From: LDYB01 sp037442385
GTDB lineage: Bacteria; Armatimonadota; Fimbriimonadia; Fimbriimonadales; GBS-DC
Length of the DNA stretch: 14,248 bases
Assembly: GCA_037442385.1 (NCBI GenBank)
Contig: JBBIQJ010000052.1
Location: 1-14,248, forward strand
Direction: 5' to 3'
The notes beneath the pieces are model-generated. The model made no database searches. It saw only the letters and a program-made list of their open reading frames with translations, and was not told the origin of the DNA. How positions within the stretch are numbered: position 1 is the stretch's first letter; each line of letters starts with the position of its first letter. The position numbers and the translations under genes were made by a program. Shown here one piece after another: positions 7,126 to 14,239 of the stretch.

Positions 7126-8433
7126 CTACAAATACCGCCAGCACCCCAGCGCGAGCAGCAGCCAGAGTGCGCTCAGTGCCCCATGCGCAAGTGCCCGACG
7201 CTCCGCAGGAAACAAACTCTCCCAGCCCAGAGTGAGCGTGATGGCAATCGGTGCCAGCGCAGGGTAAAAATAGCGCCCCTGGGTCTGGAAAAACACCCGC
7301 ACGAACAGCACAAAGCTCGCCAGCACCAGCCCCGTCAGAACCGCCGCAACAATCCACCAGGCGCGCTGAGTCGGCTCCGCAGAAGATCGGTTTTTTAAGC
7401 TTTGCCCGGCGCGTACGCCCAGCCCTCCCAGCGCCAGAGCGCACCACGTTAGCAGCCCCCAGTAAACGCTGTCAGGCAGAAAGTTGGGAAGCCCCGTGCG
7501 TGCCGTTTGCGGCGTGCCGTAGGCGAACCAGAAACTCCGAAAAGTCCAGTCGGCGATGAGGCGCGCGTAGTCCCCCACGCTCATGCCCTGCGCGTAAAAA
7601 TCTTCCGCTTTCGCCGTGCCCGCGAACACGCGCACAAAAGTCTTCTGGAGCAGAGGGTCCTCGTAAAGCAGGGCGTTCCGCACGAACCACCAGCCGCTGA
7701 GAACCCCTGCAATTGCGAAGGCGAGCGCGAGCGCGGACAGGCTCGCACGCCACACCTTCCCATAACGCAGCGCCAGCCCGACCGCTATCGCGGGCACAAG
7801 AATCAGCGCAGTCGCTTTGGTCAGGAGCGCCAGCCCCAGCAGCATGCCAAACCGAACCCCATCGCGCCAGGCAGAGGGGGGCGGCGGCGGTGCGAAGGCA
7901 TACAGCACGCCTGCGAAAAGCAGATTGGTCAACGCATCGTTATTGACCGTGGCGCCAATCGCGAGGTGCATTGGCAGGAACGCCACAAACCCCATTGCGG
8001 AAAGCGCGAGCGGCGTATTCTGGGGAAACAGGCGCCGCGCCGTCAGCCATGTGAGCCACACTACGCCCGCCGAACAGAGCGTGGAGAGCAAGCGCACCCC
8101 CTTGCCCGCGCCCCCCGCCAGATGATAGGCGATCCCTGCCAGAAAGTAATACAAAGGCGGCTGATGCGCTTCGTAGCCCACGCCCTCGTAGCCCTCGAAT
8201 AGGGGCAGGCGCCATGCCCGCGCGACATACGCCACATACTGGAAGTGCGCGCCTTCGTCGGGCGTGTTGGCGTAGCCGTTATTGCCGAAAGGGGTCGCCG
8301 CGTTGTAGGCGAGCGCCAGCAGGAAATGCGCCCCCACAATCAGCAGGGGCGCATAACGGAGCCAGAGGGGCGTCAGAAGCCCTTGCTGGCGATGTATTTC
8401 GCGAGGTCGGCGACTCGACACGAGTAGCCCCAC
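7126..8433 (-). CDS. Multi-pass membrane glycosyltransferase-like protein (GT39/DUF2142-type, GT-C fold)
   Basis: Integral membrane protein of up to 435 residues with roughly ten hydrophobic segments, resembling lipid-phosphosugar-dependent GT-C transferases. The first helix is followed by the extracytoplasmic motif TPDEGAHFQY (about 58-67), whose Asp-Glu is the usual catalytic site of the GT39/ArnT/DUF2142 group. HQPPLYY (90-96) and LTKATALILVP (about 208) are also typical of that group. It would transfer a sugar from a polyprenyl-phosphate donor to lipid or protein on the outer face; the acceptor is unknown. The start is doubtful: GTG 8433 would overlap the GAPDH end by 61 bases and has no clear ribosome site, and GTG 8421 is an alternative. 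No ATG occurs before the first helix. The gene is probably co-transcribed from GAPDH. Confidence 0.8.
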   Translation of the reverse strand: MGLLVSSRRPREIHRQQGLLTPLWLRYAPLLIVGAHFLLALAYNAATPFGNNGYANTPDEGAHFQYVAYVARAWRLPLFEGYEGVGYEAHQPPLYYFLAGIAYHLAGGAGKGVRLLSTLCSAGVVWLTWLTARRLFPQNTPLALSAMGFVAFLPMHLAIGATVNNDALTNLLFAGVLYAFAPPPPPSAWRDGVRFGMLLGLALLTKATALILVPAIAVGLALRYGKVWRASLSALALAFAIAGVLSGWWFVRNALLYEDPLLQKTFVRVFAGTAKAEDFYAQGMSVGDYARLIADWTFRSFWFAYGTPQTARTGLPNFLPDSVYWGLLTWCALALGGLGVRAGQSLKNRSSAEPTQRAWWIVAAVLTGLVLASFVLFVRVFFQTQGRYFYPALAPIAITLTLGWESLFPAERRALAHGALSALWLLLALGCWRYL

Positions 8434-9386
8434 TCGTTATCGTACCACGCCATCACTTTGGCGAGGCGCCCGCTCATCACCAGCGTGGAGGGCAGATCAA
8501 CAATCGCGCTCCGCTCGTCGCCGCGGAAGTCTGAAGAGACCAGCGGCTCGTCGCTCACGCCGAGAATACCCTTCAGCGCGCCCTCCGCCGCCGCACGGTA
8601 CGCCTCATTAATCGCGCTCTCGGTCGCTTCGCGCGAAAGCGTTACGGTCAGATCCACAATCGAAACGGTCTGCGTCGGCACCCGCAGCGCAATCCCGTGC
8701 ATGCGTCCCTTGAGTTCGGGCAGCACCCGATGAATCGCTTTCGCCGCGCCTGTAGAGGTCGGGATGATGTTCGCCCCCGCGGCGCGCGCCCGACGCAGGT
8801 CTTTGTGAATCTGGTCCTGAACGCGCTGATCGTTCGTGTAGGCATGCACGGTGGTCATGATGCCATACTCGATGCCGAAAGTTTCGTGAAGCACTTTCGT
8901 CACGGGCGCAAGGCAGTTGGTGGTGCATGAGGCGTTGGAAATCACATGGTGCTTGCTGGGGTCGTAGGCTTCGTGGTTCACCCCCAGCACAATCGTAATA
9001 TCCTCGTTGGTGGCGGGAGCGGTGATAATCACCTTTTTTGCGCCGCCTTTGAGGTGGGCGCTTGCTTTCTGGGCGTCAGTGAACACGCCCGTCGACTCAA
9101 TCACGATATCCGCTCCGACATCGCCCCAGGGAATCGCGGCAGGGTCTTTCTCCGCGAACACGCGAATGCGGTCGCCGTCGACAAGAATCGCGTTCTCCTC
9201 CGCTTTGACCTCGCCGGGATAGGTGCCGTAGGTGGTGTCATACTTGAACAGATGGGCGTTACTGTAGGCGTCGGCGAGGTCGTTGATGGCGACTACATCG
9301 AAGTCGTTGGGGTAATGCTTGCGGATGGCGCGCAGGGTCATCCGCCCGATGCGTCCAAAGCCGTTGATACCGATTCGAATTGGCAT
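8373..9386 (-). CDS. gap: Glyceraldehyde-3-phosphate dehydrogenase, type I
   Basis: Cytosolic glycolytic enzyme that oxidises glyceraldehyde 3-phosphate to 1,3-bisphosphoglycerate with reduction of NAD(P). At 337 residues it is the standard length. The Rossmann start is IRIGINGFGRIGR; Asp36 in AINDL favours NAD. The catalytic Cys154 lies in NASCTTNCLAP and His181 in TTVHAYTNDQR. IIPTSTGAAKA, the phosphate-binding segment, and AWYDNEWGYSCR near the C-terminus are all present. One oddity is that the usual Leu-Pro pair before HKDLRRARAA is Gln-Ile here (192-193), at positions known to affect cofactor choice. ATG 9386 has a full AAGGAGGT site (9393-9400) seven bases away. The gene is divergent from the FGGY kinase, and its 3' end overlaps the glycosyltransferase gene. 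Confidence 0.98.
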   Translation of the reverse strand: MPIRIGINGFGRIGRMTLRAIRKHYPNDFDVVAINDLADAYSNAHLFKYDTTYGTYPGEVKAEENAILVDGDRIRVFAEKDPAAIPWGDVGADIVIESTGVFTDAQKASAHLKGGAKKVIITAPATNEDITIVLGVNHEAYDPSKHHVISNASCTTNCLAPVTKVLHETFGIEYGIMTTVHAYTNDQRVQDQIHKDLRRARAAGANIIPTSTGAAKAIHRVLPELKGRMHGIALRVPTQTVSIVDLTVTLSREATESAINEAYRAAAEGALKGILGVSDEPLVSSDFRGDERSAIVDLPSTLVMSGRLAKVMAWYDNEWGYSCRVADLAKYIASKGF

Positions 9387-9392
9387 CGTAGT

Positions 9393-9416
9393 ACCTCCTT
9401 ATGCTTGCCAATTGTA
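9393..9416 (-). promoter_or_regulatory. GAPDH promoter -10 box and strong ribosome binding site with a very short leader
   Basis: Minus-strand TACAAT (9416-9411) is a five-of-six -10 match, followed almost at once by AAGGAGGT (9400-9393). The predicted transcript start near 9404 leaves a leader of only about 18 bases, with the ribosome site near its 5' end. No good -35 occurs at 16-18 bases; TTGGCT is present but 21 bases upstream. The rest of the 214-base divergent region holds only a weak palindrome, CCTGC-AA-GCAGG (9490-9501), and no clear promoter toward the kinase. Confidence 0.45.
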
Positions 9417-9600
9417 CCCTGTGATGGGAAGCACGAGAGCCAAACGCGCGGATGAGGTTGAGCAGTGTCGCCTCTGGGGTTCCCACGCTCCTGCAAGCAG
9501 GTAAGCAGAGCCGCGCTTGTAGGACGCAAATCGGAGTAGCGCCAGAGCCTTGCCCTGCGCCTCTTTCTATCGTTGGCAGGAGTGAGAAACTGCCCAGCGA

Positions 9601-11244
9601 ATGAATAAAGCCATGCACGGCTATGTCATCGGCGTGGATGTGGGCACTGCCAGCGCTCGGGCGGGTTTGTTTGATTTGCAGGGCAACCGCCTTGCTATTG
9701 CGGTGGAGCCGATTCAAATCCATCGCCCGCAAGCCGAGTACGCAGAGCAATCGTCCGAAGACATCTGGCGGGCAGTGGGGGAAGTGGTGCGTCGCGTGGT
9801 ACAGGAAGCGCAGGTGCCCCCGGAGCAGGTGCTGGGCATCGGCTATGACGCCACTTGCTCGCTGGTGGTGCTGGACGAACACGACCAGTCTCTGAGCATC
9901 TCGCCCACACGCGACCCGCAGTGGAACATCATTATGTGGATGGACCACCGCGCCGTCGCCGAAGCGGAAGAGATTAATGCAGGCGACTACGAGGTGTTGC
10001 GCTACTCTGGCGGCGCGCTCTCGCCTGAAATGGAGCCTCCCAAACTGCTCTGGCTCAAGCGCCATATGCCCGCTGTGTTCCACAGCGCGGGCAAGTTCCT
10101 AGATTTAGCCGACTTTCTGGTCTACCGTAGCACTGGGCGCAACCTGCGCAGTGAATGTACGATGGGGTGCAAGTGGACCTATCTGCCCGCCGAATCGCGC
10201 TGGGATGAGCGGTTTCTGAAAGCGATAGGCATCGAATCAATTCTGGAGCGTGGACGCGCAGGCGAGGCAATTCGTCCGCTCGGCGAGTCGGCAGGCACGC
10301 TGACTCCCGCAGCAGCGCGCCATCTGGGGCTGACCCCGCGCACGCAGGTCGCAATTGGGATTGTGGATGCGCACGCGGGCACGATTGGTCTGCTGGGCGC
10401 CGTATGGCACAATCAGGAATCGCCCGACCTGGCGGCTGTGGAGCGTGCGCTGGCGCTGATTGGGGGCACTTCCTCATGCCTGATGGCGCTCGCGCGCGAG
10501 GCGCGGTTCGTACCAGGCGTGTGGGGACCCTACTACGGCGCGGTGTTGCCCGGCATGTGGATGAACGAGGGCGGTCAATCGGCGGCGGGCGCCCTGATCG
10601 ACTACACGCTGGAGCATCATATTCAGTACCCTGTATTGCGCCAGCAGGCAGAAGCGGAAGGCGTTACCCCCTACGAGGCGGCGAACCGAATTATCGACCG
10701 CCTTGCCGAGGGGCTGCCCTATCCCGCACTGTTGACCCGACACCTGCATGTGTACCCCGACCATTACGGCAACCGTGCGCCTTACGCCGACCCACATTCG
10801 CGCGGCGTGGTGGATGGCTTGACCCTGGACAGAAGCGTCGAGGCGCTGGCGCTCCTTTACTATGCCACCGTGCAAGCGCTGGCGTATAACATTCGAGATG
10901 TGCTGCGCGCTCTGCAGGAATCGGGCTACACCATCGACACCATTTTCGTCACGGGCGGGAGCGTGAAAAACCGCGTATGGCTGCGCGAGCATGCCGACAT
11001 CACGGGTTGTCGAATCGTGATAAACCGCGAGCCAGAGGCGGTGTTGCTGGGGAGCGCGATTCTGGGCGCGGTTGCCAGCAGTGCTTACCCCGATATCCCC
11101 AGCGCGATGAACGCGATGAGCCAGCCCGAACAGGTGATTGAGCCGAACCCTGCCACTGCACGCTACCATGCAGTGAAGTTTGAGCTGTTCCGCGAGATGT
11201 ATCAACAGCATCGGGCACGGCGCGAGCGCATGGCGCAGGTTTAG
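9601..11244 (+). CDS. FGGY-family carbohydrate kinase (pentulose/ribulokinase-like)
   Basis: ATP-dependent sugar kinase of the FGGY family, 547 residues. The first actin-like domain opens with GVDVGTASAR (11-20), the phosphate loop. MWMDHRA (112-118) is sugar-binding. The catalytic base is Asp256 in IVDAHAGTIG. The second domain carries GGTSSC (288-293), PGVWGPYYGAVLPG (305-318), the GGQSAAG stretch and the adenosine loop TGGSVKNRVW (451-460). Length and the VPGVWGPYY segment point to the FGGY/YDR109C pentulose-kinase subfamily (D-ribulose kinase in eukaryotes) rather than RhaB rhamnulokinases of about 490 residues. The start is uncertain: ATG 9601 lacks a near Shine-Dalgarno (AGGAG at 9578-9582 is too far), and ATG 9613 is an alternative. 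It converges on rhamnose isomerase with overlapping stops. It may phosphorylate rhamnulose or another ketose; the substrate is not determined. Confidence 0.93.
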   Translation: MNKAMHGYVIGVDVGTASARAGLFDLQGNRLAIAVEPIQIHRPQAEYAEQSSEDIWRAVGEVVRRVVQEAQVPPEQVLGIGYDATCSLVVLDEHDQSLSISPTRDPQWNIIMWMDHRAVAEAEEINAGDYEVLRYSGGALSPEMEPPKLLWLKRHMPAVFHSAGKFLDLADFLVYRSTGRNLRSECTMGCKWTYLPAESRWDERFLKAIGIESILERGRAGEAIRPLGESAGTLTPAAARHLGLTPRTQVAIGIVDAHAGTIGLLGAVWHNQESPDLAAVERALALIGGTSSCLMALAREARFVPGVWGPYYGAVLPGMWMNEGGQSAAGALIDYTLEHHIQYPVLRQQAEAEGVTPYEAANRIIDRLAEGLPYPALLTRHLHVYPDHYGNRAPYADPHSRGVVDGLTLDRSVEALALLYYATVQALAYNIRDVLRALQESGYTIDTIFVTGGSVKNRVWLREHADITGCRIVINREPEAVLLGSAILGAVASSAYPDIPSAMNAMSQPEQVIEPNPATARYHAVKFELFREMYQQHRARRERMAQV

Positions 11245-12461
11245 CCCGGATAGCCTGCGCCACCAGGCGAGACGCTGCCCCGTTCCTCCGCGACGCGCTC
11301 GGCATAGCCTGAGCGCCGAAACGCCTCTAACGGGTCAGGCTCCAGTCCCATCTCGAGGCGTACCTGCGCCAGTAGCGGACGCACATCGGTCTCGTAGGCT
11401 TCCTGCAGAATCCGATGCGCTTCCAGCACCGCTCCCGACTCCTGCGCCTCGCGTAAGCGCGCCCAATCCACCAGCAACGCCTTCGCATAGGCGGTCTGAA
11501 TGTTCATCACCGACAGAATCATCGCCTCTATTTTCGGCTCGATATTATGCGACTGGTCTATCATGTAGGCGACCTGTCGGGCGCCGGCTTGGGTTTGGGG
11601 GTCTTCTTCGGCGCGTGCCAGCTCGCAGAAAATCAGGAACAGCTCAAACGGATTGACGGAGCCGACGATCAGGTCATCGTCGGCGTACTTGCGGTTGTTG
11701 AAGTGAAACCCGCCGAGTTTGCCCTCGTCCAGCAGGAACGCCACGATATGCTCAATATTCGTGCCTTGCGGGTGGTGTCCCGTGTCTACCAGCACCTGCG
11801 CTTTTGCGCCCAGCTTTAACGCGAGGGTGTAGGCGACGCCCCAGTCGGGGATATCGGTGTGATAAAACGCAGGCTCAAAGAACTTATACTCTATCAGCAA
11901 GCGGCACTCGCCCAGCCTGGGATAGATGGTTTGCAGGCTTTCCCACAGGCGATGCTTGCGTGCCCGAAAATCGTCCTGACCGGGATAGTTCGTGCCGTCC
12001 GCCAGCCACAGGCTGATTATTGTGGAGCCGACAGTATGGGCAATCTGAATGCATTCCTCAATATGGGCAATTGCCTGCTGGCGCACGGTGGAGTCGGGAT
12101 GGCACAGGCTGCCCAGTTTGTACGAATCGTTCTGAAACAGGTTCGGGTTAATCGCGCCGATTCGGATGCCCAGCGATTCGGCGTACTGGCAGAGCGCGCG
12201 CCAGTCGTCCACCTTATCCCAGGGGATGTGGAGCGCCACGGTCGGACAAACCCCTGTGAAGCGATGCACGACGCTGGCGTCCTGAAGCTTCTCGTACACA
12301 TTCCGTGCCGCGCCCTTCCGGGGGAAGACCTTGAACCGCGTGCCGGAGTTCCCGTAGCCCCATGAGGGGGTCTCGATCCGCTGGGCTTTGAGCCGCCGCT
12401 TGACCTTTTCTACATCCACACCCCGCTGAGCCAGCTGCTCCGCAAGCGCTGAATAGCTCAT
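11241..12461 (-). CDS. rhaI: L-rhamnose isomerase (RhaI, P. stutzeri/Streptomyces type)
   Basis: Metal-dependent ketol-isomerase that converts L-rhamnose to L-rhamnulose in the cytosol, with a TIM-barrel fold; 406 residues. ATG 12461 is chosen over ATG 12476 because AGGAGGGAG (12472-12464) lies just before it. The metal ligands match the Pseudomonas stutzeri enzyme as I recall it, in both identity and spacing: Glu191 (LIEYK), Asp226 and His229 (VDTGHH), His253 (GGFHFN), Asp261/Asp263 (ADDDL) and Asp302 (MIDQSHN). TPSWGYGNSGTRF near residue 31 and the WLADGTNYPGQ segment (152-162) are also typical. E. coli RhaA is much more distant. P. stutzeri-type enzymes have broad aldose specificity, so the natural substrate may be wider than rhamnose. 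No rhamnulose-phosphate aldolase or regulator is in the window. The stop TAA overlaps the FGGY kinase stop (shared TTAG, 11241-11244). Confidence 0.94.
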   Translation of the reverse strand: MSYSALAEQLAQRGVDVEKVKRRLKAQRIETPSWGYGNSGTRFKVFPRKGAARNVYEKLQDASVVHRFTGVCPTVALHIPWDKVDDWRALCQYAESLGIRIGAINPNLFQNDSYKLGSLCHPDSTVRQQAIAHIEECIQIAHTVGSTIISLWLADGTNYPGQDDFRARKHRLWESLQTIYPRLGECRLLIEYKFFEPAFYHTDIPDWGVAYTLALKLGAKAQVLVDTGHHPQGTNIEHIVAFLLDEGKLGGFHFNNRKYADDDLIVGSVNPFELFLIFCELARAEEDPQTQAGARQVAYMIDQSHNIEPKIEAMILSVMNIQTAYAKALLVDWARLREAQESGAVLEAHRILQEAYETDVRPLLAQVRLEMGLEPDPLEAFRRSGYAERVAEERGSVSPGGAGYPG

Positions 12462-12518
12462 CGCTCCCTCCTGCATGAGGTTTCGATTCAGCTGATGGAG
12501 ATTCCTGCAAGCCAGTGG

Positions 12519-12526
12519 AGTATAAT
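12519..12526. promoter_or_regulatory. Overlapping divergent -10 boxes (TATAAT plus strand, TATACT minus strand)
   Basis: The 85 bases between rhaI and the membrane protein contain TATAAT on the plus strand (12521-12526, six of six) and TATACT on the minus strand (12524-12519, five of six), sharing four base pairs. Predicted starts are near 12533 (+) and 12512 (-), about 21 bases apart. The plus transcript would begin at the Shine-Dalgarno GGGGTGAG (12533-12540), and the minus transcript would have a leader of about 50 bases. No good -35 is seen on either side. Confidence 0.45.
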
Positions 12527-12546
12527 CTTTTTGGGGTGAGCGGCTG

Positions 12547-13332
12547 GTGATTGAAGAGAGAAATCTGTCTTTCGCTTTGCTGAACCGTTTCGGGGGCTGC
12601 TGTCTTGGGTTCGGCGCAGCAACGGCGGCTGCCCATCTGGGATGGGGGCTACTGCTGATTCGGGTGGATGCTGAGGGTAAGTGGGGGATTGCTTACATGC
12701 TGTGGGCAATACTACCGTTCACAGCAGCTCTCTGGGGTTGGGGGATTCTGCGCAGGACCTCGTGGAGCCGTGTGCGTTTTCTATATGTGCTTGCAGGGGC
12801 AACCTGTATCGCGCTTTTCGCGGAAGCGATGTACCTCCACCTAGTGAAGGCTTCACCATTCCACTGGGTTCGCAATTTTCTTTTGGCCGCATGGTATCCG
12901 TTTCTGGGCTGGCTTTGGTGGCGACACGCGAATCGTTCAGATGCGCTTGCGCAGTGGAGCAAGTCCGTCGGGATTTACCTGATGGGTTGGGCGCTTCTTT
13001 GCGGCGCTCTTATGCTGGAGCGGTATAGCTCCTATCCATTAGGCTCCGCGCTGGCACTGGTCTTGCTGGTGTTCTGCTTGCTGGGGCTGGCTGCGGGCAT
13101 AGAGATGGTGTTTGCTAACGGGGTACCCCAGTCCACGCTAGCGATAATAGCAGGATTCACTGTTGTGCTTCTGTTTATGTTGAACCTCTTCTGGCTTACT
13201 CATATGTTGTCTTTGATTCGGGGTGTCGGGCAAGATGGTTGGGCGTTCTATCAGCTGGTGGGCGGCCTGGCGGATGCGACCTATCTTCTGGCGCCGCTGG
13301 TGTGGGTTGTGGTAATATACTGGGGAGAGTAG
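12547..13332 (+). CDS. Uncharacterised membrane protein, about eight transmembrane segments
   Basis: I do not recognise a family. The frame codes 261 residues from GTG 12547, supported by GGGGTGAG six bases upstream and a TATAAT box at 12521-12526. About eight hydrophobic segments are visible, at residues roughly 16-38, 47-68, 78-100, 110-125, 139-157, 164-189, 197-222 and 233-259, joined by short loops. Several loops carry basic residues (RRTSWSRVR, RHANRSD), suggesting the cytoplasmic side. It is rich in Trp, Leu and Gly with no obvious catalytic or binding motif. The weak DNA-level cue is a promoter shared with rhaI. That could hint at a role in sugar uptake or sensing, but a chance arrangement is just as likely. 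The next gene starts 46 bases after its stop on the same strand. Confidence 0.75.
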   Translation: MIEERNLSFALLNRFGGCCLGFGAATAAAHLGWGLLLIRVDAEGKWGIAYMLWAILPFTAALWGWGILRRTSWSRVRFLYVLAGATCIALFAEAMYLHLVKASPFHWVRNFLLAAWYPFLGWLWWRHANRSDALAQWSKSVGIYLMGWALLCGALMLERYSSYPLGSALALVLLVFCLLGLAAGIEMVFANGVPQSTLAIIAGFTVVLLFMLNLFWLTHMLSLIRGVGQDGWAFYQLVGGLADATYLLAPLVWVVVIYWGE

Positions 13333-13378
13333 AGAAGAGTAGGCTCTTCACCCTGCATTCGGGTAAAATATTTTGGGT

Positions 13379-14239
13379 ATGCCAACTCTCCAGGAGATAG
13401 AACAGCTGCTCTCTGGCGCGTTCAGCCCGGAACAGGTTCAGGTGTTGACCTCCGCCCTGCTGCGGATGTCGCAGGAGATTCTGGAGTCGGAGGTCATCAA
13501 GTGGGTTGACCAGCTGGGAACCGAGATGCGGGAGCGCTTCGCGTTGCTCTTGCAACAGATGGAGGCGCTCACAGATCAAACACAGGCGAATACCCAGGCG
13601 ATACAGACTCTCACAGAGCAGACTCGTGCGAATACTCAGCAGCTGCGTGAACACGGTGAGCAGATTGCGGCACTGACTGAACAGACGCGGGCGAACACGC
13701 AAGCGATTCAGGTGCTGACTGAACAGACGCGGGCGAACACCGAGCAACTGCGGGTTCACGCCCAGTAAATCGAGGCGCTCACGCGGCAAACCGAAGCCAA
13801 CACGCGGCAAATCGCGAAAAACACACGGGCTATCAGGGACCTCGCCAAGCAAGTGGGTGGGCTGGCGATGACCGTCGGTTATACTCTCGAAAACGAGGCG
13901 TACAAGGCACTGCCACAACTGCTCAAGCGGGACTATGGCATAGAAGTTATCGGGCGGCTTAAGCGCGGTTTCATTACGGTTGGCGAAGATCAGCACTATG
14001 GGGTCAACATACTGGGCGAAGCGCGGCGCGACGGGGAACTGCTCACCATTGTCGGCGAAAGCAAGGCGCAGCTCTCCAAAAACGACATCGACAACTTTCT
14101 GCGGCACAAGCTGAAACCGCTCAGCCAGCATGTGCCCAATCTGTTCCCTGTGCTGGTGGCGCACATGGTGTCGTCGCTCAGAGTGATGGAATACGCCCAG
14201 CAGCAGGGGGTTGCGGTGTACCTGTCTTATGATTTTTGA
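13379..14239 (+). pseudogene. Coiled-coil plus PD-(D/E)XK-like protein (DUF3782-like), interrupted by in-frame TAA
   Basis: One reading frame of 286 codons from ATG 13379 (MPTLQEIEQLL) to TGA 14237-14239 is broken by a single TAA at 13766-13768. The frame is otherwise continuous: HAQ, stop, IEALTRQTEANTRQ keeps the repeat pattern, and the parallel repeat has a sense codon there, so a CAA-to-TAA change is the simplest cause. Residues about 1-60 are helical (QEILESEVIKWVDQL). Residues about 64-155 are coiled coil with 14- and 21-residue repeats. Residues about 163-286 resemble the nuclease-fold domain of DUF3782-like proteins: YTLENEAYKALPQLL, VNILGEA and IVGESKAQL. Glu227 and Lys229 match the ExK part, while the earlier acidic position seems to be Asn210. 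A TAAAAT box at 13364-13369 would make the message almost leaderless. The C-terminal half could restart at ATG 13868 (GGTGGG just upstream). Sequencing error or two separate products cannot be excluded. Confidence 0.75.
13568..13777 (+). repeat. Two tandem 105-bp coding repeats (35 residues, each made of 14- and 21-residue units)
   Basis: The coiled-coil part of the interrupted gene is built from units beginning LT(E/D)QT(R/Q)ANT: 13568-13609 (14 residues), 13610-13672 (21), 13673-13714 (14) and 13715-13777 (21, containing the TAA). A fifth diverged unit starts at 13778 (LTRQTEANTRQ). Two 26-base stretches at 13673-13698 and 13715-13740 are identical and 42 bases apart, which shows recent duplication or gene conversion. 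Unit lengths of 14 and 21 are multiples of seven, as expected for an uninterrupted heptad coiled coil. Confidence 0.85.

Noticed and set aside
9259..10083. A 274-codon minus-strand frame covering the GAPDH/FGGY divergent region
   Set aside because: It is antisense to the FGGY N-terminus and out of frame with GAPDH, and it lacks any motif or ribosome site.
13334..13349. Small hairpin GAAGAG-TAGG-CTCTTC after the membrane protein stop, considered as a terminator
   Set aside because: The stem is only six base pairs and no T-run follows.
13554..13800. The direct repeats considered as a CRISPR array or mobile-element repeat
   Set aside because: The periodicity is 42 and 63 bases, in frame within a coding region. 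There are no unique spacers, and the units translate as heptad coiled coil.
13196..14164. A 322-codon minus-strand frame with Leu/Arg-rich repeats over the coiled-coil gene
   Set aside because: The repeats are only the reverse of the coiled-coil repeats. The plus-strand reading gives heptads and a GESK motif, so this is a shadow.
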